NCBI RefSeq assembly: GCF_029051725.1
Contig: NZ_JAACFU010000012.1
Coordinates: forward strand, 1-64,000
Direction: 5' to 3'
Length of the DNA stretch: 64,000 nucleotides
Origin: Bradyrhizobium sp. CSS354
GTDB taxonomy: Bacteria; Pseudomonadota; Alphaproteobacteria; Rhizobiales; Xanthobacteraceae
Within the stretch, counting starts at the first letter, position 1. Every line of letters begins with the position of its first letter. This document shows, piece after piece, positions 1 through 9,035 of the stretch. Below the pieces are notes generated by a model, which worked only from the letters and a program-made list of their open reading frames with translations, did not search any database and was not told the origin of the DNA. The position numbers and the translations under genes are program-made.

Positions 1-1
1 C

Positions 2-904
2 CCCAAGCCTTCAGCGTCCCCCAAGCCCGCCCCGGCCGCGACCGTGATCCCGGCGCCTCCGACCGACAATCCCAACGTCGATCTGGTGTACGGCGCCTAT
101 CAGCGCGGCCAGTACAAGACCGCCTTCGATCTCGCCACGGCCCGTGCCGAAACCGGCGATGCCAAGGCAATGACCATGCTGGGTGAGCTCTATTCCAATG
201 CCATGGGCATCCGGCGCGACTACGCCAAGGCGCTGCAATGGTACAAGCGCGCCTCCGACGCCGGCGACCGCGAGGCGATGTTCGCGCTCGCCATGCTGAG
301 GATCTCCGGCCGTGGCGGCCCGGTCGACAAGAACGAGGCGGTCAAGCTGATGGCCTCCGCCGCCAAGCTCGGCGAGCCCAAGGCGGCCTATAACCTCGCG
401 CTGCTCTATCTCGACGGGCAGACCCTGCCGCAGGACGTCAAACGCTCCGCCGAGCTGCTGCGCCAGGCCGCTGATGCCGGCCTGCCCGAGGCGCAATACG
501 CGCTCGCGACCTTCTACAAGGAAGGCACTGGCGTGCCGAAGGATCTGGAACGGGCGGTGCGTCTGCTTCAGGTCGCCACTCTGACCGACAATGTCGATGC
601 CGAGGTCGAATACGCCATCGCACTGTTCAACGGCACCGGCACGCCGAAGAACCAGCCGGCGGCCGTAGCTCTGCTCCGCAAGGCCTCCCGCCAGGGCAGC
701 GCGATCGCGCAGAACCGGCTGGCCTGGGTGCTGATCAACGGCATGGGCACGGCCGTGGACAAGGTCGAGGGCTTCAAATGGCACCTGGTGGCCAAGACCG
801 CCGGCAAGGGCGATCCGGAGCTGGACAAGCAAATGTCCGATCTGCCGGCCGAGGACCGGGCCAAGGCCGAGGCCGCCGCCAGGAAATGGCTCGGGACCAA
901 ATGA
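2..904 (+). CDS. SEL1-like / tetratricopeptide repeat protein, 5' end outside window
   Basis: The reading frame is open from base 2 and begins with a Pro/Ala/Lys-rich stretch, so the real start lies upstream; the GTG at 44 is only the first in-window start codon. From about base 140 to the end there are roughly six 36-residue SEL1-type repeats with the usual A-x3-LG/A-x2-Y and G-x3-D-x2-(K/R)-A-x3-(W/L) spacing (for example AMTMLGELYSNAMG and AQYALATFYKEGTG). SEL1 repeats form alpha-solenoids that bind partner proteins, and in rhizobia they often belong to exported or envelope-associated scaffolds. No catalytic motif is visible. The inositol monophosphatase gene follows 112 bases downstream on the same strand. 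The partner is unknown. Confidence 0.85.
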   Translation, partial: PKPSASPKPAPAATVIPAPPTDNPNVDLVYGAYQRGQYKTAFDLATARAETGDAKAMTMLGELYSNAMGIRRDYAKALQWYKRASDAGDREAMFALAMLRISGRGGPVDKNEAVKLMASAAKLGEPKAAYNLALLYLDGQTLPQDVKRSAELLRQAADAGLPEAQYALATFYKEGTGVPKDLERAVRLLQVATLTDNVDAEVEYAIALFNGTGTPKNQPAAVALLRKASRQGSAIAQNRLAWVLINGMGTAVDKVEGFKWHLVAKTAGKGDPELDKQMSDLPAEDRAKAEAAARKWLGTK

Positions 905-1016
905 CTTGGCGCCGAATGAACTGAAGCAATGACTTGACGTTGGCCCCCTCGCAGGGCACCCCATCCCTCAAACAGGTGCGATTTCGCGCCATTTCCCCCG
1001 ATCAAGACCAGAGCTC

Positions 1017-1811
1017 ATGCTGTATTCCGCAACTATCAACGTCATGGTCAAGGCCGCGCGTCGCGCCGGCCGCAGCCTCAAGCGCGATCTCGGCGAGATC
1101 GAACATCTGCAGGTCTCGCTGAAGGGACCGGCGAATTTCGTCTCGCTGGCCGACAAGCGCGCCGAGGAGATCCTCTATCAGGACCTCGCCAAGGCGCGCC
1201 CTGGCTACGGCTTCATCGGCGAGGAAGGCGGCACGCGCGAGGGCTCCGACAAGAGCCACACCTGGATCGTCGATCCGCTCGACGGCACCACCAACTTCCT
1301 GCACGGCATCCCGCAATTCGCGATCTCGATCGGGCTTTCGCGCGAAGGCACGATCATCGCCGGCGTGATCTACAATCCAGCCAATGACGAGCTCTACATT
1401 GCCGAGCGCGGCAAGGGCGCCTTCCTCAACGACCAGCGCCTGCGCGTGGCCGGCCGCCGCCAGCTCAACGAATGCGTGGTGGCCTGCGGACTGCCCCATA
1501 TCGGCCGCGGCGACCACGAGGAATTCCGCCGCGAGATGACCGCGATGCAGGAGCGCGTCGCCGGCCTGCGCCGCTTTGGCGCCGCCTCCCTCGATCTGGC
1601 CTTCGTCGCCGCCGGCCGTCTCGACGGCTATTGGGAGCGCAATTTGCAATCCTGGGACATCGCGGCAGGCATGATCATGCTGCGCGAAGCGGGCGGCACG
1701 ATCACCGACATCGATACGCCGGGCGATGCGCTGGTGACGGGCAATGTCGTGTGCGGGAATGAATTCGTGCACGGGGAGTTGGTGAAGATTTTGAGGAAGC
1801 CGGCGCAGTAG
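1017..1811 (+). CDS. suhB: inositol monophosphatase family protein (SuhB-like)
   Basis: A 264-residue protein, the normal length for Mg-dependent inositol-1-phosphatases. It shows GEEGG near residue 71, the metal-binding signature WIVDPLDGTTNFLHG near residue 82, and the C-terminal signature WDIAAGMIMLREAGG near residue 212. The family removes phosphate from inositol phosphates or related sugar phosphates; SuhB homologues also bind transcription complexes in rRNA antitermination. Which role applies here cannot be read from the sequence. ATG 1017 is used, with only a weak upstream purine stretch. It converges on the AAA ATPase gene, with 23 bases between the two stop codons. Confidence 0.92.
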   Translation: MLYSATINVMVKAARRAGRSLKRDLGEIEHLQVSLKGPANFVSLADKRAEEILYQDLAKARPGYGFIGEEGGTREGSDKSHTWIVDPLDGTTNFLHGIPQFAISIGLSREGTIIAGVIYNPANDELYIAERGKGAFLNDQRLRVAGRRQLNECVVACGLPHIGRGDHEEFRREMTAMQERVAGLRRFGAASLDLAFVAAGRLDGYWERNLQSWDIAAGMIMLREAGGTITDIDTPGDALVTGNVVCGNEFVHGELVKILRKPAQ

Positions 1812-1834
1812 CAGGACGACGCGATCTACAACGG

Positions 1835-2962
1835 CTAATCGACGTCCTCGTCGTCTTCATCGTCGCGATATTCACCGCCGATGGTCAGGCCCTCGATCGC
1901 CGTGGCGCCTTTCGACTTGATCACCCGGCGGAGCGGGACCGAACTCTCGCTTCGCAGTGCGTCCATCAGCTGTTCCGAATGGGTGACGATCCAGATGTCG
2001 GCGCGGTGCGATGCCTTGGCGATGAGACGGGCCAGCGGCGCCAGCAGCGACGGATGCAGGCTGGTCTCGGGTTCGTTCAGCGCGATGAACGGCGGCAGCC
2101 GATAGCCCATGAACACCGCGAGCAGGCAAATGTATTTCAGCGTCCCATCGGACAATTCGTGAGCCCTGAACGGCCGCGGCATATCCGGCAATTGCAGATC
2201 GAATTCACACCTGCCATTTTCTTCCCATGCGCGGAGTTCGGCGCCCGGGAATGCATCCTGGATCGCGTCCTGCAGGTCGTTGGCGTCTTCCCGAATGACG
2301 TAGAGGGTCGCCAGGGTGGCAGCCAAATCGATGCCATCGGCGCTAAGCGAGGGCGTTGCGATCGCGAGACAAGGCTTTCGTATCGGTGACGCAGGATCCG
2401 TGCGGAAGTCATGATAGAAGCGCCAGCCCAGCATTGCATTTCTGATCAGGTCGATTTCCGGGCATTGCTTGCCATCGGAAAAAGCCGCAAGCGCGGTCTC
2501 TGACGGCAGCACCGCATCCTTGTGAGCGATCCAGGCGCCACTCTCGCCGCGGACGCTGATGAGCGAATTGACCCGCTCCATCAGCTTGACCGTGCGTTTG
2601 CCGCGCGTCGCCTCGATCATTTCGGTCTTGATCATCGGCTCGCCGGAAAACGCGGCCTGAAGCGGGCTGGGAAACCCGAGCTCGATGAAATATCTCATGC
2701 TATCGAATGTGGCCGACAGCCGCAGCCGCCCATCTTCGCCTCGTTTGCGTAGGCCGGACCAGCAGACCGAATTCAATCCGCCTTCATCGGCGATCGTGCG
2801 GGTGATTTGACCGGTCGCCGCGTCGCGCAACAGCGACAAGGACTTGTAGAGATTGGACTTGCCGACTCCATTTTCGCCGACAAACACCGACAGGGGATGG
2901 ATGGGTATGGAGAGCCGCCGAATGGAGCGATAGTTCGAGATCGCAATTTCGCTCGGACGCAT
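1835..2962 (-). CDS. stand-alone AAA ATPase (COG4637-like, AAA_15/AAA_21 type)
   Basis: A 375-residue P-loop ATPase of the SMC/RecF-like ABC class. Walker A GENGVGKSN is at residues 29-37, a signature-like LSDGTLKYI lies in the C-terminal half, the Walker B region is LNEPETSLHP, and the H-loop region is VTHSEQLMDAL. The tail is strongly acidic (DDEDDEDVD). ATG 2962 is preferred over the upstream frame start at 3025 because the conserved IAISNYRSI opening begins there. No TOPRIM, nuclease or other effector gene is adjacent, and the flanking genes are housekeeping. Composition looks less GC-biased than its neighbours, which hints at transfer (inference). Function unknown; relatives act in DNA repair or phage defence. 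Confidence 0.85.
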   Translation of the reverse strand: MRPSEIAISNYRSIRRLSIPIHPLSVFVGENGVGKSNLYKSLSLLRDAATGQITRTIADEGGLNSVCWSGLRKRGEDGRLRLSATFDSMRYFIELGFPSPLQAAFSGEPMIKTEMIEATRGKRTVKLMERVNSLISVRGESGAWIAHKDAVLPSETALAAFSDGKQCPEIDLIRNAMLGWRFYHDFRTDPASPIRKPCLAIATPSLSADGIDLAATLATLYVIREDANDLQDAIQDAFPGAELRAWEENGRCEFDLQLPDMPRPFRAHELSDGTLKYICLLAVFMGYRLPPFIALNEPETSLHPSLLAPLARLIAKASHRADIWIVTHSEQLMDALRSESSVPLRRVIKSKGATAIEGLTIGGEYRDDEDDEDVD

Positions 2963-3116
2963 GACATGCTTTCGATCGGCAGGGTGCCTGTGCATTCGCG
3001 GCGTGGAGCGAATACGTTCTTTCAATCCAGGGATGCAGTCTGAATTGATGCTCCAGAGAAAGCAAGCCGACCGATCCAGCGTTCAGTGGCCGCCTCTCAC
3101 CAGAGGAAAAACGACT

Positions 3117-3216
3117 GTCATCATTCGCGAAGGCGGATGATCCAGTATCCCAGAGACGTTTGTTGGGTACGGAAAGGCCGCGGCGTGCTGGATGCCCCGC
3201 CTTCGCGGAGCATGAC
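3117..3216. repeat. family A palindromic intergenic element
   Basis: An element of about 100 bp with inverted ends, GTCAT...GGATGATCCAGTAT on the left and GTGCTGGATGCC...CATGAC on the right. It matches the plan of the elements at 12231, 30151 and 48896. It fills the gap between the ATPase start and the end of the RND pump gene. Confidence 0.7.
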
Positions 3217-3224
3217 GCCTCACC

Positions 3225-6200
3225 TTACAGCTTGGCCGGTGCGGGCGGCCCGTACATCTCGGCCTTCTTCGCCGCCTTCTCCCGATCTCCGCCCAGCACG
3301 CGCTGCACCGAGACGAAGAACACCGGCACCATCAGCAGCGCCAAAATCACCACCGCGATCATGCCGCCCATCACGATGCTGCCGAGCGCCTGCTGGCTGG
3401 CGCCGCCGGCCCCATGCGCGATGGCCATCGGCAGCACGCCGCAGATGAAGGCGAGGCCGGTCATCAGGATCGGGCGGAAGCGCAGGCGGCAGGCCTCGAT
3501 GGTGGCGTCCACCAGCGGCTTGCCTTCTTTGCGCAGATCCTTGGCGAACTCGATGATGAGGATCGCATCCTTGGCCGCAAGGCCAATGATGGTGATCAGG
3601 CCGACGGTGAAATAGACGTCGTTGGGCAGGCCGCGCAGCATCGCCGCGACCACCGCGCCGACGATGCCGAGCGGCACGGTGAGCAGGACCGCGAGCGGAA
3701 TGGTCCAGCTCTCGTAAAGCGCGGCCAGGCACAGGAACACCACGAACACCGAGAGTCCGAGCAGGAACGGCGCCTGCGAGCCCGACAGCTTTTCCTGGAG
3801 CGACTGCCCGGTCCATTCATAGCCGAAGCCGCGCGGCAGCTTGCCGGCAAGCCGCTCCATCTCGGCGATGGCATCGCCCGAGGTGAAGCCGGGTCTGGCT
3901 TCGCCGGAGATGCGCACCGCCGGATAATAGTTGAAGCCTGTGATCTGCGTCGGGCCGCGCGCCCATTCCACGGTGGCAAAGGACGAGAACGGCACGAGCT
4001 GGCCGCGGCTGTTCTTGACGTTGTAGTTGAGGATGTCCTCGGTCCGCATGCGGTCGCGGGCATCGGCCTGCACCACGACGCGCTGCATGCGGCCGCGGTT
4101 CGGGAAGTCGTTGATGTAGTTCGAGCCGAGATTGGTCGAGATCGTGTTGTTGATGTCCTCGAAGGTGACGCCGAAGGCGCCGGCCTTTTCGCGGTCGATC
4201 ACGAGATTGACCACGCCGGCCTCGGGCAGGCCTTCGACATAGACCTTCTGAAGCACAGCGCTTGCATTGGCCTCCGCGATCAACTGATCGGCGGCGCGCA
4301 TCAAGGCCGGATAGCCCTTCTGCCCGCGGTCCTGGAGGCGAAACGAGAAGCCGGAGGAGTTGCCGAGATTGTCGATCGGCGGCGGCTGCAGCGCGGAGAT
4401 CTTGGCGTCGCGGATCGACGACGACAAATCGCGGTTGATGTCGGCAACGATCGCCGCCGCCGAATCCTTCGGCCCGCGCTCCGACCAGTCCTTCAGGGTG
4501 ATGAAGGCCTGCGCGGTGTTCATGCCCTGGCCGGAGAAGCTGAAGCCGGTGAGGAAGGTGACGTTGTCGACGCCCGGGCGCTGCGCCAGGTATTTTTCCA
4601 CTTTCTCGATCACCGCCTCGGTCCGGCCATAGGACGAATCCGACGGCGTCTGCACGTCGGTGGTGACGAAGCCCTGGTCGTCGACGGGAAGGAAGCCGCC
4701 GGGCAGGTTGACAAAGGCCCAGGACAGGCCGGCGAGCAGCGCGACATAGACCAGCATCAAGCGGCCGGTGCGCTTCAGCGAGAAGCCGACGGTGCGGGAA
4801 TAGCCTTCCTTGCTGCCGTCGAGCATGCGGTTGAACCAGCCGAACACGCCCTTCTTGGCATGGCCATGACCGGCCGCGACGGGCTTGAGCAGCGTCGCAC
4901 ACAGTGCCGGCGTCAGCGACAGCGCGAGGAAGGCGGAGAAGCCGATCGCGGCGACCATGGTCACGGAGAACTGGCGATAGATGATGCCGACCGAGCCCGG
5001 GAAGAATGCCATCGGCACGAACACGGCCATCAGGACCAGCGTGATGCCGATGATGGCGCCGGTGATCTGCGACATCGCTTTCCGCGTCGCTTCCTTCGGC
5101 GGCAGCCCCTCCTCGGCCATGATGCGCTCGACGTTCTCGACCACCACGATGGCATCGTCGACGAGGATGCCGACCGCGAGCACCATGCCGAACATCGAGA
5201 GCATGTTGATGGAGTAGCCGGCGAGCAGCAGCGTGGTACAGGCGCCCAGCAGCGCCACCGGCACCACGATGGTCGGAATGATGGTGTAGCGGATGTTCTG
5301 TAGGAACAGGAACATCACCACGAACACCAGCACGATGGCTTCGACCAGCGTCGACAGCACCTTCTTGATCGAGGCCTCCACCACGGGCGTGATGTTATAG
5401 GGAATCTCGTAGCCGATATTGGCCGGGAAGAAGCGAGACAGCTCCTTCATCTTCTCTTCGACGGCGCTCGCGGTCGCCAGCGCATTGCCGGTCGGCGACA
5501 TCAGCACGGACAGACCGGCGGTCGGCTTGCCGTCGAGACGGGTGTTGAACTGGTAGCTGAGGCCGCCGACCTCGATGCGCGCGACGTCGCGCAGCCGCAC
5601 GGTCGAGCCGTCGGCATTGGCGCGCAGGATGATGGTGCCGAATTCGTCCGGGGACGAGAGCTGGCCCTTGACCAGCACCAGCGCGGAGGTGCGCTGGGTC
5701 GAGGTCGACGGCTCTGCGCCGATGCTGCCCGAAGCGACCTGCGCGTTCTGCGCGGCAATGGCCTTGTTGACGTCGTCGGCGGTCAGGCCATAGCCGACCA
5801 GCTTTGCCGGATCGACCCAGACGCGCAAGCTGCGTTCCGTCGAATAGAGCGTGGCGCGGCCGACGCCGGGGATGCGGCGGATCTCGCCGAGCACGTTGCG
5901 GATCATGAAGTCGCCCAGCCCGACCTCGTCGAGGCTGCCGTCGGTCGAGTTCAGCGTGATGATCTGGAGCACCGCGCTGGAGGCTTCCTCGATCAGAATG
6001 CCCTGCTGGATCACCGCGCGCGGCAGCCGCGCCTCGACGCGCTTGATGCGGTTCTGCACCTCGACCGAAGCGGCGCTGGTATCGGTGCCCGGCACGAAAT
6101 TGGCGATGATCTCGACCTGGCCGAGCGAGTCGCTGGTCGATTCGAAATTGAGGATGCCGGAGGCGCCGTTGAGCTCCTCCTCGATCAGCCGCGTGACGCT

Positions 6201-6377
6201 GTTGTAGAGGTTCTCGGGCGAGGCGCCGGGATAGCTGGTCGATATCGAGATCGAGGGCGGCGCGATGATCGGATATTGCGCGATCGGCAACAGCGGAATC
6301 GAAATTGCGCCGACCAGACAGATGAACAGCGCGACCACCCAGGCGAAGATCGGCCTGTCGATGAAGAAGCTCGCCAT
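3225..6377 (-). CDS. RND efflux transporter, HAE1/AcrB-type inner-membrane permease
   Basis: A 1050-residue protein, standard for AcrB/MexB/BepE pumps, which expel amphiphilic drugs and toxicants using the proton gradient. The N-terminus MASFFIDRPIFAWVVALF is typical. The proton-relay residues are intact: the TM4 pair in GILVDDAIVVVENVER (around residue 408) and the TM10 lysine in IIGLAAKDAILIIEF (around 935). Two large periplasmic loops and twelve predicted helices fit the family. It lies 6 bases downstream of the adaptor gene, so the two form one operon. No outer-membrane channel gene is adjacent; a TolC/OprM homologue elsewhere would be needed. Substrate not determinable. Confidence 0.95.
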   Translation of the reverse strand: MASFFIDRPIFAWVVALFICLVGAISIPLLPIAQYPIIAPPSISISTSYPGASPENLYNSVTRLIEEELNGASGILNFESTSDSLGQVEIIANFVPGTDTSAASVEVQNRIKRVEARLPRAVIQQGILIEEASSAVLQIITLNSTDGSLDEVGLGDFMIRNVLGEIRRIPGVGRATLYSTERSLRVWVDPAKLVGYGLTADDVNKAIAAQNAQVASGSIGAEPSTSTQRTSALVLVKGQLSSPDEFGTIILRANADGSTVRLRDVARIEVGGLSYQFNTRLDGKPTAGLSVLMSPTGNALATASAVEEKMKELSRFFPANIGYEIPYNITPVVEASIKKVLSTLVEAIVLVFVVMFLFLQNIRYTIIPTIVVPVALLGACTTLLLAGYSINMLSMFGMVLAVGILVDDAIVVVENVERIMAEEGLPPKEATRKAMSQITGAIIGITLVLMAVFVPMAFFPGSVGIIYRQFSVTMVAAIGFSAFLALSLTPALCATLLKPVAAGHGHAKKGVFGWFNRMLDGSKEGYSRTVGFSLKRTGRLMLVYVALLAGLSWAFVNLPGGFLPVDDQGFVTTDVQTPSDSSYGRTEAVIEKVEKYLAQRPGVDNVTFLTGFSFSGQGMNTAQAFITLKDWSERGPKDSAAAIVADINRDLSSSIRDAKISALQPPPIDNLGNSSGFSFRLQDRGQKGYPALMRAADQLIAEANASAVLQKVYVEGLPEAGVVNLVIDREKAGAFGVTFEDINNTISTNLGSNYINDFPNRGRMQRVVVQADARDRMRTEDILNYNVKNSRGQLVPFSSFATVEWARGPTQITGFNYYPAVRISGEARPGFTSGDAIAEMERLAGKLPRGFGYEWTGQSLQEKLSGSQAPFLLGLSVFVVFLCLAALYESWTIPLAVLLTVPLGIVGAVVAAMLRGLPNDVYFTVGLITIIGLAAKDAILIIEFAKDLRKEGKPLVDATIEACRLRFRPILMTGLAFICGVLPMAIAHGAGGASQQALGSIVMGGMIAVVILALLMVPVFFVSVQRVLGGDREKAAKKAEMYGPPAPAKL

Positions 6378-6383
6378 AGCGCG

Positions 6384-7577
6384 TTACCGCATCAGCTTCT
6401 GGGCGTGCCGGTTGTCGGCGGTCGCATCCGCTTCCGACCAGGATTGCGGCTTGACCTTATCGCCGGCGGCGAACTTCTGGAACCCTTCGACCACGACCTT
6501 GTCGCCGGCCTTCAGGCCCTCGGTGACGAACCAGATTCCGTCCTGCACCGAACCGGTGCGCACCGGCTGCACCGCGATATGGTTGTCGTCCTTGACGACG
6601 AACACCTCGCTGCCGCCGCCGCCATTGCGCTGGATCGCCTGCTGCGGCACCGCGATCGCGTCGCTATCGAGGCCCTGGTCGATGCGGACGCGGACATACA
6701 TGCCTGGCAGCAGCTCGCGCTTGGGATTACGGAACTCACCGCGCAAGGTCACCTGACCGGTATTGGCGTCGACCTTGGCATCCGAAAACAGCAACTTGCC
6801 GTCGAGCGAGTAGAGAGTGTTGTCGTCGAGCACGAGATGCACCTTGGCGGCATCGGGCGCGATGCGCTCGAGATCGCCGCTCTCGAAGGCACGGCGGAGC
6901 TGGTTGAGCTCGTTCACCGACTGGGTGAAGTCCGCATAGATCGGGTCGAGCTGCTGAATGGTGGCCAGATTGGTTTCGTTCTGGACCGCGAGCGCGCCTT
7001 CGCTGACCAGGGCGGCACCGACGACGCCGTCGATCGGCGCATGCACGGTGGCATAGTCGAGATTGAGCTTGGCCCGCGCGAGATCGGCCTTGCGGCCCTC
7101 AACCTCGGCATGAGCCTGGCGTTCGGCGGCGATCGCCTTCTCGTTCTCGGCTTCGGGCGCGGCGCGCTGGCTGGTGAGCGTGGCGATGCGGCGCGCCTGC
7201 TGCTGGGCCTGCATCAGCGCCGCCTCGGCCTTGGCGACCGCGGCGTCGTTGGCCATCACCTCGACCTCGAACGGACGCGGATCGATGCGGTACAGCGGAT
7301 CGCCCGCCTTCACTTCGCTGCCTTGGCGGAACAGGCGCTCGACCACGATGCCGGAGACGCGCGGCCGCACATCGGAGACGCGTGTCGGCGCAATGCGGCC
7401 CGGCAGCTCGCGCACCACGGCGCGCGGCTGCGGCTTGACGATGACGATGCTGACGTCGGGGTCGTTGGGCTGGGCGGCTGAAATGGCGGAGCTGGATTCG
7501 TCGCAGCCTGCCAACAGCGGCGTAAAGGCCGCGAGCATCATTGCAACGCATGCCGATCGCGCGCGAAGTCCTGACAT
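6384..7577 (-). CDS. RND efflux periplasmic adaptor lipoprotein (AcrA/MexA type)
   Basis: A 397-residue membrane-fusion protein. The N-terminal signal ends in the lipobox LLAGC around residue 24, so it should be lipid-anchored in the inner membrane. A split lipoyl domain (RPRVSGIVVERLF and YATVHAPIDGVVG) brackets an alpha-hairpin coiled coil rich in Ala/Gln/Glu, followed by the beta-barrel (GQVTLRGEFRNPKRELLPGMYV) and the membrane-proximal domain. It links the permease to an outer-membrane channel. It is first in the minus-strand operon, with the permease 6 bases downstream. The 230 bases upstream contain no regulator gene and no clear operator. Confidence 0.94.
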   Translation of the reverse strand: MSGLRARSACVAMMLAAFTPLLAGCDESSSAISAAQPNDPDVSIVIVKPQPRAVVRELPGRIAPTRVSDVRPRVSGIVVERLFRQGSEVKAGDPLYRIDPRPFEVEVMANDAAVAKAEAALMQAQQQARRIATLTSQRAAPEAENEKAIAAERQAHAEVEGRKADLARAKLNLDYATVHAPIDGVVGAALVSEGALAVQNETNLATIQQLDPIYADFTQSVNELNQLRRAFESGDLERIAPDAAKVHLVLDDNTLYSLDGKLLFSDAKVDANTGQVTLRGEFRNPKRELLPGMYVRVRIDQGLDSDAIAVPQQAIQRNGGGGSEVFVVKDDNHIAVQPVRTGSVQDGIWFVTEGLKAGDKVVVEGFQKFAAGDKVKPQSWSEADATADNRHAQKLMR

Positions 7578-7808
7578 GAAGTTAAGTGCCCCGATATTGT
7601 TGAAAACTGATCACGCGCCGCGGGACCCCGTTCTGGGTGATTCCGCGCGGCCGATGCCGTCAAAATAGACGGGACTTGCTGCGACGCAACGCGCGCTGCG
7701 GGCGGCCCAATGTCACACGGTCTAAGGTGCTGGGTTTACGACGTTTTCTGCGCCTCACCCGATTGTGAGTCCGGTTCCACCGCCGCGTGCTGCGACGGAA
7801 CATCGCAA

Positions 7809-8828
7809 TTACCCCGCCGCCTTCATCCGGTAGTGGCTGACGCCCCACTCGGTTCCGTCGGCATAACCGAACAGGCCCGAGCTCGCGAGAAAGAACCAGC
7901 GCCAACGTCGCATCCGCAGGGCGGTCTCCTCGCCATGGATGTTGCGCAAGGCCGCCTCGATCACTGAGCGATGCATGTCGAAATTGGCGAGCCAGTCGTT
8001 GGCGGTGCGCTGATAATGCGTGCCGCTCCACAACCATTCCTTCTCGACCGTGAAGATATCGTCGAATTGCCTGACGAGGTGATGGCTCGGCATCAGCCCG
8101 CCGGTGAAGACGTGCTGCGCGATCCAGTCGTCGCGATCGGCCCGGTCGAACAGGTGAGAGCCGGAGCGATGGGCGACGATGTGCATGAAGAACCGTCCCT
8201 CCGGCGCGAGCCACGATCGCAGGCGCGTCATCAGCTTGCGCCAGTTCATCACGCGCTCGAACATCTCGACCGACACGATGCGGTCGAATTGTCCGTCGGG
8301 CGCGAACACGTTGATGTCCGCCGTGACCACCCGCAGGTTGGGCAGACCGCGCTGCCGCGCCTCTTCCTCGATATGGGCACGCTGCGCCTGCGAGCTCGAC
8401 ACCGCCATCACCTTGGCGTGCGGAAACTGCCGCGCCATCCACAGCGACAGCGAGCCCCAGCCGCAGCCGAGCTCGAGGATGGTCTGACCATCGGCGAGAG
8501 CGGCATGCTCGGCAGTCTGGCGCAACGCCTCCTCCTCGGCCTCCCGCAAGGTGGTCGCGTCGGTCTTGTAGAAGCAGCAGGAGTATTTGCGGTTGGGGCC
8601 GAGCACCTTCGCAAAGAACAAAGCTGGCACCCCGTCGTGCCCGGCATCCGGGTCCTCGGCGATCGGCCGCAGCATCATCCGCCCGGCAAAGGCGGCGTCG
8701 TCCGCCTCGGCCAGCGCGGACAGCCGCGTCACCGTGCGCGAGCACAGGCGCTGGATCGCCGCGCGGATCACGACATCAGGCAGCGGCACCCGTTCGGCAG
8801 TCCCGATGATCGCGGACACGACGCTCAT
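7809..8828 (-). CDS. cyclopropane-fatty-acyl-phospholipid synthase family methyltransferase
   Basis: A 339-residue class I SAM-dependent methyltransferase of the CFA-synthase family. Motif I ILELGCGWGSLSLW, the family motif IVSVEMFERV and the C-terminal GTEWGVSHYRMKAAG are visible. Members transfer a methyl or methylene group from SAM onto membrane lipids, or in some subfamilies onto other small molecules. It is shorter at the N-terminus than the roughly 380-residue E. coli Cfa, so lipid cyclopropanation is likely but not proven. Transcribed alone. ATG 8828 is preceded by a structured 200-base gap shared with the divergent MotA-like gene. Confidence 0.85.
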   Translation of the reverse strand: MSVVSAIIGTAERVPLPDVVIRAAIQRLCSRTVTRLSALAEADDAAFAGRMMLRPIAEDPDAGHDGVPALFFAKVLGPNRKYSCCFYKTDATTLREAEEEALRQTAEHAALADGQTILELGCGWGSLSLWMARQFPHAKVMAVSSSQAQRAHIEEEARQRGLPNLRVVTADINVFAPDGQFDRIVSVEMFERVMNWRKLMTRLRSWLAPEGRFFMHIVAHRSGSHLFDRADRDDWIAQHVFTGGLMPSHHLVRQFDDIFTVEKEWLWSGTHYQRTANDWLANFDMHRSVIEAALRNIHGEETALRMRRWRWFFLASSGLFGYADGTEWGVSHYRMKAAG

Positions 8829-8931
8829 GCGACGACTCCGTCTTGGGCGGCAGATCTTGGGCGGCCGGGGGAAAAGTGCGAACTGAACCTGTGGAATGCC
8901 GACGATTTGGAAAGTACGTCCTTACCAAAGC

Positions 8932-8991
8932 CCGATTTCAGCTTTGGGTTCCCCAGCTCTCCCCGAAATCGGCGCATCCGGCGCTTTTTTT
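8932..8991 (+). terminator. candidate leader hairpins with T-tract upstream of the MotA-like gene
   Basis: Inverted arms CCGATTTC (8932-8939) and GAAATCGG (8965-8972) enclose a second nested hairpin (TTGGG...CCCCA). A short GCGC-ATCCG-GCGC stem and seven T residues follow, ending at 8991. The order stem, stem, T-tract reads as a plus-strand terminator or attenuator 45 bases before the MotA-like start. It could also end an unannotated small RNA. No promoter was identified upstream. Confidence 0.35.
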
Positions 8992-9035
8992 GGGCTGGCG
9001 CTGTGCCATAGTGCGCCCCGCAAGTAAGTTAACGG

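Noticed and set aside
3414..5303. 629-residue plus-strand frame
   Set aside because: Antisense to the RND permease and without hydrophobic or catalytic pattern.
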